Assembly (NCBI GenBank): GCA_018398815.1
Contig: CM031596.1
Coordinates: forward strand, 64,671,766 to 64,735,765
DNA length: 64,000 nt
Direction of reading: 5' to 3'
Source of the DNA: Conus ventricosus
Lineage: Eukaryota; Mollusca; Gastropoda; Neogastropoda; Conidae
Shown: positions 35,639 to 48,389 of the stretch, piece after piece
Position numbering within the stretch: the stretch's first letter is position 1
How the letters are laid out: every line of letters begins with the position of its first letter
Notes under the pieces: generated by a model
Seen by the model: the letters and a program-made list of their open reading frames with translations, nothing else
Told to the model about the DNA's origin: nothing
The model's database searches: none
Position numbers and translations under genes: made by a program

Positions 35639-37214
35639 CAGGCCTGCCTACCGTCCGGAATTCGCGGGATTGTCCCGCAAAAAAAAAAAAAGGCAATAAA
35701 TCCCGCATGTCCCGCGAGTTTAATTTGCGTCCCGGAAAAAAAAATCTAAGTTTAAAAAAAAAAATAAATAAATATCGAGCGCCTGTACATAGAAACTCCA
35801 TACAATCTGCTGCGGCGATTTTCGGGTAGGCTACCACCCTTGCGGCCCTAAAGCCTTGGTTATGTGATCGAGTTTGGGCCACCGAGGGCACCAGCATTTG
35901 AACACTTCGGCACGCTTCACTTCGACTGTCTTCATAGTAGAGGTGCGCTGTGCGCATGCGCAACACAGTTCAACCCCCCCACTTTCAAAAAAATCAAAGA
36001 TGGCGTCCAAGCGACCGCAAAGTTTCGGTGGTGAAGAAGAAAAAAACCGCGAAGCATCGAAGAAAGCTAAACGTGCGACTAGCTTCAATGAAAAATATAC
36101 TGAAAAGTATTCTTTCATGAAAGCTGGAAATGGGGAGCATAAAGTTTTTTATGAGATCTGTGGCACACATTTTCTGTGTAAATACGGAGGGATGCACGAT
36201 GTCGATCGGCACGTGGTGGGGCCAATACATGTGAAAAAAGCAAAGGAAAAAGACAGGCAGAAAGGAATCGGAGAAAGCCAACACGAAGATAACGGGTTTT
36301 TTTTCAAGTGGAGGGGACAAGGTCACGAATCACGACATGCAAGTGATGAGGGCAGAGACCTATTTCGTCGATGCTGTTGTTGAAACGAACATTCCAATCG
36401 CGACATTAGACATTTTTAGTAAGATCGTGAAAAAGGCATTCCCCGATTCGAAGATTGCACAGAGTTTCCAGTGTGCGCGGAGCAAGGCAACTGCTGTTGC
36501 AAAAGAGTTGGCTGCAAAAACAACACTGGTGGGCTGTCAGCAAGCTGAAGGAGGATGGGGAGCTACTGTTTAGCCACCTGCCCAGGGTCATGATGGCTAT
36601 CCTCACCATCCCTCACTCCTCTGCCCACTGTGAGAGGTGTTTTCTGTGGTTAGGCACAACAAGACTGTGTTCAGGGGCAGCATGGGCAGGGACACTTTAG
36701 AGGCACTTGTGGTGTGCAAATCTCGCCCTGGGTCTTGTTTGGACAGGGAGTATGGAGAAAAAGACCTGAAGGATTTGAAGAGTGCCTACTGCAGGTCTCT
36801 CCAGCCTGTGCAGCACAAGGGGGGAGTTGATAAACAGCAGTGAAAAGGATAATTGCAGTGTGTAAATAGGGTTTCTATGTGACTTCAATTACAGTGTTAT
36901 ATTTTTTATTTTTGTTTTTGAACTTTGACAATTTATCATTTTCACAAAGACTTTTCTATTATTACACAATGGAGACTGACAGTGGCACCGCTTGTTCATC
37001 CTGTCTGGAGCATGCAAGTAAGTGTGCATGTCAAATTGATTGCATGAAACGATAGCTTGGTTTTCTTACATATATGAATAATAACTAGTTATGGCACTAC
37101 AGCAGCAAACATGTCATTTTCTGTGTTGCTATATGCGTCCCTGAAATTCAGTCTGTGTCCCTGAAATTTGATAATTCTGCCCCTGAAATCTGGAAATCGG
37201 GGTAGGCAGGCCTG
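35639..37214 (+). mobile_element. hAT-type element with internally deleted transposase (family member 3)
   Basis: Perfect 14-bp terminal inverted repeats CAGGCCTGCCTACC / GGTAGGCAGGCCTG. The hexamer cgataa flanks both ends (35633-35638, 37215-37220). The + strand coding remnant 36000-36843 covers three frames: MASKRPQSFGG start, a zinc-finger-like C..C..H..H segment, RAETYFVDAVVETNIPIATLD and FPDSKIAQSFQCARSKATA. It then jumps to LPRVMMAILTIPHSSAHCER and a C-terminal LEALVVCKS segment, the hAT dimerisation region. The catalytic centre between them is missing. tccctgaaat-type subterminal repeats lie near 37140-37200. Located downstream of GPS1. Confidence 0.82.
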
Positions 37215-37361
37215 CGATAAATCATGTTGGTTTGCGTTTTTTTCATTAAGGGATGTCATGTCTGGGGATGTGATTTTTGGATTGATCTCTCTCTCCCATT
37301 TACAATCACACAACACTGATTTAGATGCGAGATAAAGAAAAAGGACATTGCTTCAATCAGG

Positions 37362-37367
37362 TTTATT
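37362..37367 (-). terminator. Candidate V-ATPase subunit a polyadenylation signal
   Basis: TTTATT on the + strand is AATAAA on the - strand, 2.76 kb past the subunit a stop. Another hexamer at 39804-39809 is nearer (about 320 nt). Either could end the transcript. Confidence 0.2.
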
Positions 37368-38720
37368 TGCCCACCTTTAATCCCAAAAAAAAAGAAAAAA
37401 GAAAAGACTGAAGGGATAAAGGCATGATTGTGATAACTGGCATTAAAATCATGCACATGGTTACAGACCTTTGTTCATGGTCACCTTTTACTGATTTCTT
37501 TGGGACAATACAAGAGGAATATTTGGTATGTAGTAAAAAAAAAAAAAATTCTTAAAATGTAAGACTCTATATACATATATCCAAATAAAAAGTACAAATT
37601 TGGCCTGCAAATGTCCAACATTTTAACATAAAAATACCTCTAACATTGGAACATATACCTTAGCAAAACACAGGGCAACATCATTCCAGCAAATTTTTCT
37701 CTAGCATTGACAGTTTTACATAAAAGAGAAACATTTTTCAACCGTCTAGAGATTACAGCGATATAAATTCAGCCAAAAAAATACTCTTTATCAAACCAGA
37801 TTCATGCAAGAATTCAGTTACAAAATGAAATGAAAACAGCTGCTGAACCACAATATTCTTAGCAGAAATACTGTTCTCAGTAGATCCAATAAAGGAAAAT
37901 GTAAGCAAATAAATATGTATGAAAATACTTTCACAAAACAGCAGGGTATCAAGTTGTTATTGCATGTGTCTCCTCCTGGGAACTGTCAAGCGAGTATATT
38001 TTCCAAGAGAGAATACAAAACCATTTTCAATCCATTCCCAAGGCAACTTGCACAAGTGGTCATGGTTTGCATGTCCTGATTGTGGGTCCTATGAAACAAT
38101 CTCAGCATAGTCTGACGGCAAACCAAACCAAACACTGTTTTAAGCATAATTTCGTGTATATACTTATTGTGAAAATACAAATAAAAATACTTTTTTTGTA
38201 ATCCTTGGGGGTGCAGGGGACGGAGGAAGGGATGGAAGACAATTTGTGCAAAATTTAATGCCTTGCTTTTGTGGCCAATTAAACAGCCCACTGGGTGCAG
38301 CAGAACAGTTGGTATAAAACATGGAATGCAGTGGACTGGTAGCTCACATTCAGCATGCAGCATTGAATGAAAAATAAAAATGTCATGATCAGTGAGTAGT
38401 ACACAGAGTGGACGCCCATTCACCCCCTCCCTAAACTGCCAACAACCCCCCCACCCCCAACCTGTTTCACTCTACACCCTTCTCCCATCCTTCCTACAAT
38501 CTTCCAGCGCATCAATTGAAGGGAACTAACACTGCCATGCTCATTCACTATTCTTACAATTCTCTAAAGACTTCTGATAACTTGTCTGAATTTTCATCTC
38601 TTCTTTTTTTTTCTTTCTTTCTTTTACAAAAAGTTGCAGCAACGGATGTAGCAGTAGGTGAATGGCCGTATCACAGGCCAGAGCAGACAGCTGTCAAAAA
38701 GCCAGGATCCTGTCGCCTTG

Positions 38721-39157
38721 TTTGTTCTGTGTGCTCCTGTTGGCATTTCTTCTAGGTGATTTGGTGTCATATGCAGCATTCTTTTAAAGTTATCAACGTG
38801 TAATTATCTCCTCATGGGAGCAAGAGATATCCTAAATTACTATTCCTTGCCTCATGTAAGATATCCTTTCTTGACAATCAAACCGAAGTTACCTGTGTCT
38901 GTTTTGTTTGTCTTTGTATTTGTTTTACTATATTCAAGATAAAAAAGTTTTAGATCATTTCTCCAGTTGTTGTTGCTGTGTACTTGGTGTCAGGTACAGC
39001 GTATATGGGAAAGCTTATAACATCTTTTTTGGGATGTCTCGTTCCTTGTTCTGCTTGCTCCAAGTTGTCATTTCTCCTGGATGATTTGGTGTTGTAATCA
39101 GCTTTCGTTTAGAGTCATAGGCTTGCCATTTTCTCATCATGGGAGCAAGTGTTACTC
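38721..39157 (+). repeat. Two copies of a ~110-bp interspersed repeat
   Basis: Shared blocks are ttgttctg, catttctyctggrtgatttgg, and tcatgggagcaag, at 38721-38835 and 39046-39157. A third copy is at 58301-58412. It has no tRNA boxes and no frame. Confidence 0.6.
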
Positions 39158-40128
39158 TACATCTTCATTATCTATATGCAGCAAACTACATTACAGTTAA
39201 TGCAAACCCCTACACATCTTCTATAAGATGCAACAGGCAGTTTAAAGATGGTGGGGAAGAGAAGGGGGATGACCATGTAGGGGAAGATATGGGAATTGGT
39301 GTAAGAAACGCTATGCCAACATTGCAAGAACATGTTTAGGTGGGTAGCCAAAGCCTAACTGTTGTGCAGGGGACAGTGGACATATTTGACCACAAACTAT
39401 TGTCAGAAATTTCTTTTGTTGTAATCTATATTCTCTCTCTCTCTCTCCTGTACACATGCATGCACACATTTAAAACTAGTACTAATTTCCAGAGGAGAAA
39501 GATGGGGTAGGCTGTACTCTTACTCTCAAGTATAAAATAACTGAAGAAGTACTAAACCAGTTCAAATGAAACTAAACGCTAACAGCACTCTTAACAACCA
39601 AGTTCAGGAACGAAAACTCTAATATCTATCAACACGGACACACAATCCAACTAAAGAGGTATCGTCTAACTTATGAATCAAGGTCCTACTTGCAAAACGA
39701 TTTGTTCAGTCTCAATTAATTAAAAGAATTCAATGCCTGCTTTAAAATCTACATAAAACTGCATCAAAACTTGCTGAACCCCACATGAGGTCTCTTGAAT
39801 GTTTTTATTTTCATACATACATAATAAATATCTGTCTTTCAGCTTGGTCTAATTCTTTGCTTGGTCCACTAATACTACACAAAAACTAGTGAGAAATACG
39901 CACAAACCATAAAAAAGACAATTTGTCTCATAATGCAGATATGCTGGTGATGTTTGTTTGCACCAAGACCAGTTCCACTGCATCCATTTCATTCCCTTTG
40001 AAGTTGTGACAGATTTTCACCCCAGCAGGTGAAGAAGAAGGTGGCTCTGAGTCTACACTGACTTCCTCATAGGTATGCACAGGTGGCTTTGAGTCTACAC
40101 TACTTCCTCAAAGGTACGCACACACAGA

Positions 40129-43100
40129 TTACTTCAAGTCCTCCAGAGAGGAGATCTGTAGGATGTCACTCAAGCTGAATGGCTGGAAGAGCACCCCTTC
40201 ACCCTCATAGAACTTGCTCTGAAACTCCACCCTGGCAGATAAAAAAATATAGCATATTCAGTGACAGACAGCAGCATTATACAAATAAACACACAAAACA
40301 AGGTGCAGAGACATGTTCCTTTCATACACAATATCAAACAGAAAATCAATTTTCAACAAGTATGTCCTTTTTCACCATTGTAAATAACACTTAACAATAC
40401 TCTTCGGCTGTCAGTATTGTTTTTTAGTGTGTGTGTGTGTTATATGTGACATGAAAAGACCTTTTAGTCAGAAATTTGTTTCATTCTGTGTATTAAGCAA
40501 AACCAGGCTTGTAAAGTTTGGTAACTCGCATCTTACTAGACGGATCTATGCATCAAGAGCGACAAAGATGTATGCTTTGAAATCAAATTCAAATCTGCTT
40601 TACTCGTACAGCATGAATCGGTCATTAAACACAGGCACTTTTCCAAAACAGTATAGAAGTAATTATTACTTTCAATGATAAGACAAGCTTAATAATAAGA
40701 ATGTACATATCAAAAGTGCCAAGCAGCCAATGCGACATAAAACTACATCCCATTAAATGAAATGCGTAACAAGTGACCTCCTCCTCCTAAGTCCTCCCTC
40801 CAATATTCTTCCCTGTCAGACGAGCTTGCATGCTCATATGCATGCATGCCTATACACTTTTCAGTTTGTGTTGTTCTTACACACAGACACACGCATGCCC
40901 TTCTCAACACACACGCACACCCTTACCAACACACACACACACACACACAAACACACACTCATAACATACACACATGCACACACCTCCACCCCCCTTCACA
41001 ACATAGTCAACACATGCAAGCACACCACACATCACATACACAAAAACACACGCACACACCCTCCCCAACACACACACACACACACACCCTTCCCAATACA
41101 CACACACACACACCCTTCCCAACACACACACACACACACTCACACACACACCCTCCCCAACACACTCACACACACACCCTCCCCAACACACACTAACACC
41201 CACACACACACAACGCCCTTTCCAACACACACCCTTCCCATACACACCCTCCCAAACACACACAACACACCCTCCCAAACACACCCTCCTCCCAAACACC
41301 ACCCCCTCCCTAAACACACACCCCCAAACACACACACACAAAAGACCTTCACACCAACAACACACACTTGCACCAATGACGCATTCAACACGTGACCAGT
41401 CAACGCAGGGTGTGAGGAAGGCGGACAGCCCTCCATCACAGCGGATGGCGATTGGTGAGTGTTGGCCCAAGAACCACAGAGAACACCACACGCATGCCAG
41501 AACCTACGCCTTCATCTTCAGACCCAGACTCAGCACCATGGACCACAGCACCGTGACACAGCTCTGAAAAGTCCAAGAGGAGACACAGTAGAACCACCCA
41601 TCATTCCTTCAGCATCTAATTCATTCTAGACCCCTGTTTGGGCATAAGGGTACATGTGTAAAACTTGCTCTCCACAGACTAAACAGAAGTAAGCATACTA
41701 ACTTGGTTTGCATCAAATCTACACGAAATAAGCTGATGACTCGCCCCTTGTTTTCATTGTTTGGATGTTTGTCCCTGCTTGAAGAAGACCAATAGGTCGA
41801 ACGAGTTGTGTTGATTTTGTACCTGTTTATCCCTTCACCTGGCAGCCCATTGATTCTGTTTTTACCCTTTAGACACAACAAGTTGCACCTGTATGGGATT
41901 TTTTTTTTCAACAACAATTGACGAAATATTACAAAATTAAAACCTTTGATTTTCTGTGTTCAATTGTTCTTTTTTAACACACATTTTTAGATATTGCATG
42001 TACATGTCCCAACTGCACTGGGTCTAACTAAGAGTTTCTGGTGGTTAGAGCACAACACTCAATCTGCATGAGTCCTAGCAGCGGCTGACGACTGAAATGC
42101 ACCTACTGATCTTTCCCGTCTGAAAGATCAATGCATGCAGACCTTCTAGTGCCTGTATGTATACTAAAGGCAAATAGAACATCAGAAGTCAATGATAAAG
42201 AACCTCTCATTCATGTCAGTGTCTGTCAAAGGCTGAACATCCTTTGTGTGTATGTTATAGGCAGACAACACAAATGCCAAGGTAAAGATCCTGAAGAGCT
42301 GCCAAGTGCTATGCTATAGGCATATATGTTGACAATACTGTGCTGCTAGTGCTACACTAATGTGACTATGTGATTACATGGTTTGCTAAAAACCTTTAAA
42401 AAAAAAATTCTGTTGCTCTTCATGCCCTGCTCCATGGTAACCTCAGTTTCACTTTCCTCCCTACATCTACGCCCTTAGCGTGGGTTCCTGTTAAGATCAT
42501 CACCACTGGCAAGTCCATGGGGACTATCCCTAGAAAAAAACCCACCCTACACAGGACGCTCGAGCTTGCTGGCTCTACAACTAAGCAATAATTGTCAGTA
42601 GGGAGCTTAGGTGGTGGTGACCTGTGTCTGTGGGATCAGAGCGGACACCACTGAACGTCAGACAAATGACTCTCAGCGGTGCAGCACCTCTTCTAGTGGG
42701 TTGCCTCTCTGTGCATCGTCAGCGCCAGGGCTGTGATGGCAGAGGCCTGGGTACAGCTGTGGATAGGGATCCAGAATAAGCGAGGTGAGGGTAACGCACA
42801 GACACTGTACGCTGAGTGGCACAGAGGATGAGACAGCAAAACCAGCCAAACAAATCACCGGCGGAAGTAAACTTTTCAGCCGACAGAAGTTGCCTATGAC
42901 AGCGAGAGGTACAACATCTGCAGGCAGCAGAGAAAGAGGAGAGGAAGAAAAGTGTCCACGAAAGGTAAACCATAACTGAATTACAGATAGTAGATGGTAA
43001 GGGAACTCTTTTCATTTGCTACGCATAAAATTCCCTTCCTGAGAGGTCTAACAATCTTAAAATTACCAACAGACATTTTGTTACTCAGTTCACTACGCTG

Positions 43101-46100
43101 TGTCATCACTCTCTCCACAGGAGTGCAAACTAATTGACCCTTGAGATAAAGAATTTTCTAAGTCATGTTTGGAAGTAAGATAAGTCTAAATGTAAAAGCA
43201 CAAAATGCATAATATTTCTTTGGGCTACAACTTTCACAGATAGATTCAATGCCATGACAACACACAGCGAGAACTGTTTCAGGAGGACTTACGAGCATGA
43301 GCTAGGGACAGAGCCCAGAGTCGCAGGTAGGAGGCGGTGTGGGAGATGCAGCCCAAACAGAACTCGATGGTGTGGATGGCTTGGTGGATGAACACCTCTC
43401 CAAACTCAAACTGTCAACACACACGACACAATCCATCAGTTGAACAACCGTTTGAGAACAACAACCACAACAAAAAGAAGAAAATCAGCCCCCCCCCCCC
43501 CCCCCCCAAATACGTACATGGCAACAAACAAACTATGATGAAAGCAGCGCGTGACAATGGGACACAATGCTCAAGAGCTTAAGTGCCCTCTACAAACGAC
43601 AATTGCCTCTCCTCCTGCTTGTTCATGAATGTTTTTTCCTTCAGCATTTCACTGATTTTGAAACTACACATGTCAAAACAGAATCTCTTACACATATATT
43701 GAAAAACCTGTATATTCTATGCTCAGAATAATTCTTTTTTGTCTTTCCTTTTTTCCTTTTGTGTTTTCTTATTATTTATTACTCATCTTCCACTGAATAT
43801 AATATGAAGTTACTGTTTTCAAATTAATAACTATAAATTATTTATTACTCATCTTCCACTGAATATAATATGAAGTCACTGTTTTCGAATCAATAACTAT
43901 CTATAAATACATTTTCATGAAATTTTGAATCTTGACTGTGATATACACACTACAATATTCAGTTTCTTTTTTCCATATCATATTAAAAACAGTACGTATA
44001 CAGCAATTTTTTTTCAGTCTATATCTATTACTTCCCCTGGAGAAAAGATAAATCCACGATCTACCTGTCATAGTCAGAAACAACATATTTTCTCTCACAG
44101 TTCTCATACCTGTCACAGTCACTGACAGGCATGACATCTCCTTTCCCTGTTCTCATACCCGTAGTGTCACAGTCACTGACATACAACATACCTCTTCCTC
44201 CTCCTCCTCCTCCAGATAGATGCTACTGCTTCCGATATCGGTCTCATCATCTTCAGCGTTGACCGACTGATGCGGTGTTTGGCTCTCCAACTGTTGGGAC
44301 ACAAATGATATTGAAGTTCACTGGATACACAAGACCCTCTCCAACAATGTTCCCAAGAAATACCCTAAAAACTGGGTTTCCAATAAAAATGCGTCTTAAT
44401 GGGTAGTAATTCCAGAACAGACAAAGAAAACAATGTTTTAAAAATTAAAAAAAAAAAATGCTTAAAAACAAACAAGAAAGAAAAATGTTTTTAAAAAAAG
44501 TTTAAGGGCAAAAAAAGAAAAAAAAAATTTTTAATGTTTAAAAACAAAAAAGAAAACAAAAAAATGTTTAAAAAAAAAAACAACAAAAAAAAGAAAATTA
44601 AAGTATCCTAGTCAAAAAAAAAAAAAAAAAATTAAAGTATCATAGTCAATGTATCTTAATGAGTGAGTCTTTACTGGAGGATTTCTCTACAATTCAATGT
44701 ATGGTCCACATTGTTACAGTAACAACAACCCCTCTCCAGAGAGTAACAAGGTCCCATGATACCATCATCTCGCCTTTACTTTGATCAGGATTCTTAGGAA
44801 AACACACCCAGCAAGTAAAACAACAGCTATTGCCTTAACAAAAACAACAGCTGCAATGAAGAGCACACCGACACCACAGACCAACAAAGTGTGTGCCCCC
44901 CTAAAGTTGCAGTGTGACTCTCTAAAAAGTAGTGTTCACTAAAGTCACCAGTTTTCATTTACAGTAAACTCTCTCTGTTCAGGCAGGAAAATGTTCCACA
45001 ACAGTTGATCATTAATGTAGGAGGGAACACTCTTCAAACTGAATCCAGAAAGAGTTTGTATACTCCCCCAGGAATTTTACAAATCATTGATAAAGCATCT
45101 CTCAAACAAATGCAATACGTCATGCACATGGATCAAGTCAATCCAAAATAATGTCCTGAAAAAGTGCCAGGCTAAAATCAGTGTTTGAACATGCATTTTA
45201 TGCACACGAGTACACAATCACTAGAACCTGTAATATACGTCACATGTGACATTGTGCACATGATGTCGATACATGTCAATCTCGCTAATTTCTGAAGGAA
45301 ATTCCTTGGCAGTGTTTGAACAAGCATGCAACAAGTGCTTGGGTATGTAATCATCACTCAAAACACGTATAAACACACAAAACAAGATGCAAAGTAACGC
45401 AAATTTAATAGACTGCACAAAACAGACATGTGAATTTTAGACACACAGTCTTCATCAGACGTGACAAGTTGCAAACAAATATGAACAAAACAGCACTTCC
45501 CTTCTGGCTGCCAGGAGAGAAATATGTCCAAAATTCACCTGTCTGTTTTGTACAGTCTATTAAATTTGCGTAACTTTACATCTTGTTTTGTGTGTTTATT
45601 TGCGTTTTGAGTCATTCTCAGTAATGCAGCAGTCTGTTTTCAGTGTGTATGTGATTGTCAAAACTTTTAACAATCCAAGGCAGGCGGCAGCATGCATACA
45701 GAGAACCTGTTCCCTGCAGCATGTCCTGACAAAGTTACCAACAGCTCCTCACACTAGAGTCACTGGTATTACAACCATCATTCTTCTCGAACACATCACA
45801 CATCACATTGTGGGTTTTTTTTTCAACACTATTCGTATGCTGAACTTTCTGTAAACACACATCACATTGTCATTTTTTTCCAACATTATTGATGTTCTGA
45901 ACTTTCTATAAACAGGTCCCACAGCAAGAGAGTCATCCAACATCATAATCATTATTCCTTACCAACATGCTCTACACTTTCAGGCACTTAAGCATCCATA
46001 CACTACCAGGCTTCCAAATTAATTAGTTTGCCTAAAAACTGTATAAAGTTAATTCTTTACTAAAAATTCAACTCAGGCTTTCAGAACCTGTCTTTAAATA

Positions 46101-48298
46101 AGGATAAACTTAATTCTTTAATAAAGACATACTCCAAGCACGCAAAACTCTTTCCCTTCACTTAACCCTTTCATTCAGCTCTTACATAGTGATGTCTGAG
46201 TAACCTTCCCAACCTTGGATGTTTTGCTTTTTCAGTAGGAAGATCAGGTCAGTTTACTTAAACTTTAAACTGACAGATCAGTATGACACATACTAACAGA
46301 ATATTAATTTTTTAATAACATACATTTTCAACTCGTTTCAATAATCAAGCAACACAAGGTTCCTTGATTAATGAGGGTTAAACAGATCATTCATCCCTTC
46401 ATCAACACTTTTTATCCAGGCAGGTCATATCACAACACCTGTACTCGAATGCTAGTAAGATTTGACTGTGTCCTAGCCTTACAGCACCTGTACTCGAATG
46501 CCAGTAAGATCTGACTGTGTCCTAGCCTTACAACATCTGTACTCGAATGCTAGTAAGATTTGACTGTGTCCTAGCCTTACAACATCTGTACTCGAATGCA
46601 AGTAAGATTTGACTGTGTCCTAGCCTTACAACATCTGTACTGGAATGCTAGTAAGATCTGACTGTGTCCTAGCCTTACAACATCTGCGCTCGAATGCAAA
46701 TAAGATCTGTGCAATAGCATAACTTATCTTCTGCATGCAAGTTATTGTTCATGTCTTCTGTATCTATAGTTTTAGAGTATATCGTTATGACTATACACAG
46801 ATTTCATCTAACACTTGTTTCTCTGTACACATACATTACTGCGCACATGATGTCAGGAAAACTGGCAACATTTTACTGAATCATTTGAATTTCCATCAAG
46901 CAAAGCAGCACACAATGTCAGAGGGAAAGGGGTTCAAAGTATTCCCAATAAAATTAATCTTGTTTCAAATCCATGAGGGACCATATTAAGTCTCCCTTTA
47001 CTCAAACTTTATTCATATGTTAAGGGGTAGATATGCTTGATATGAACTCTGATTTTATGCCTGGTCCAACACAGGCAGACATATAGGGTCGTATGCACCC
47101 AGCCACTAATTGTGTCCCTGGCCGAAAGATTAACAGCATAAGGTTAATTGTTTGGTACAAGTGCACTCAACACTTTCAACACCTTGATGTCGGTACAACA
47201 ATCGCAAGAAAATTCTTGGCACAAGAACTCCTGTCATCATTTCTGTACTACAGTTACAGGATTTACAAATTCTTTGGCAAAGCGTTAACATTCTAAGAAG
47301 GCAAGCAGAAGGGTGATGGGGAAAGCCGACTCTCACAAAATCACTAGGTGCTGACTGTGAAGATGCTGTTGACATACTTCAGGGATGTGACTGGGGTCTG
47401 TGGGAAAAAAAGCTTACTGCTGCCAGGGTTCAGAGGTCATGATGTTCATGTTCCTGGTAGATGACAAGATATAGCACAGCTGGCGTGGTCAAAACTGACC
47501 AATCAGAATGAAAAAACAGCCATGGGAATCCACTCGACAGGAAAAGCCATTTCTTTCTTTTTTTTTTACACTCTCACATAACCACTATCTATGTCAAAGC
47601 AAAGCATAAGCATTTCTTTTTCTTTTTCCAATCAATGAAAACGTGTATTTATGCCTTTCCACATAGTTTTCATACACTGATATTTGCAGCCTGCCTGGTA
47701 CTTTTGGAACAACACAATCACAAACATAACATTTAGGCAGCTTGAAACAGTGCTTCATCATTATCATCGTCATCACCATCTTTATTATCCCACATCACCA
47801 CCGTTTTTATAATGAATATCATCACTCCTTATCATGTTGCTAGTAATACAGGTTAGGGCAGAGGTGTAGGATGATGCCAACGATGACAAATGGAATCTGA
47901 CAACGTCTGTGCGGTGAGATTAACTGACAATGTGAGCGAATTACAGTCCCATTCCAAAGTAACTGGCAAGTGAGTAGACTAAGTAATGAATTCTGTTAAA
48001 AAACAACAACAACAACCCAACAACAACAAACACCAACCAAAGAAAATGCTTCCATGATCACACCCCTACGTTATACATATCGGCTGAAGGAATCCATGCT
48101 GCATCATACTGATCGGTGGGTGATATACAGGTCACATACTGAGTGCCAAGCAGTGTCACAGTGTAGGATCCAATATGAAAAGCTTGAAGCAAGGCAATAG
48201 GGTTTTATCTTTATTTTCATTCTTTTTTTCAATGTTCTTGTGTAGTTGGTATGTGCATGTGTGTGTGCATGTGCTGTGTGTGTGTGTGTGTGTGTGTG

Positions 48299-48346
<48 letters not shown>

Positions 48347-48353
48347 ACGCGCG

Positions 48354-48389
<36 letters not shown>

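Larger units (their letters stand above)
37221..40128. other. Intergenic region between the two genes
   Basis: No coding sequence recognised. It likely includes the 3' UTR of the V-ATPase gene (reading leftward from 40129). Two copies of an interspersed repeat (38721-38835, 39046-39157) and a ~42-bp tandem duplication at 40030-40115 (gtggctytgagtctacac) lie here. Confidence 0.55.

Noticed and set aside
40757..41395. 212-residue + strand open frame rich in His-Thr
   Set aside because: Low-complexity translation of the CA-rich tract; it also overlaps a V-ATPase intron.
42673..43015. - strand frames as the missing V-ATPase exon
   Set aside because: No match to the LSEVLW...LRLHW region. The sequence belongs to the ~375-bp repeat; the real exon is at 41397-41563.
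46433..46715. CRISPR-like array
   Set aside because: Contiguous units with no spacer diversity.
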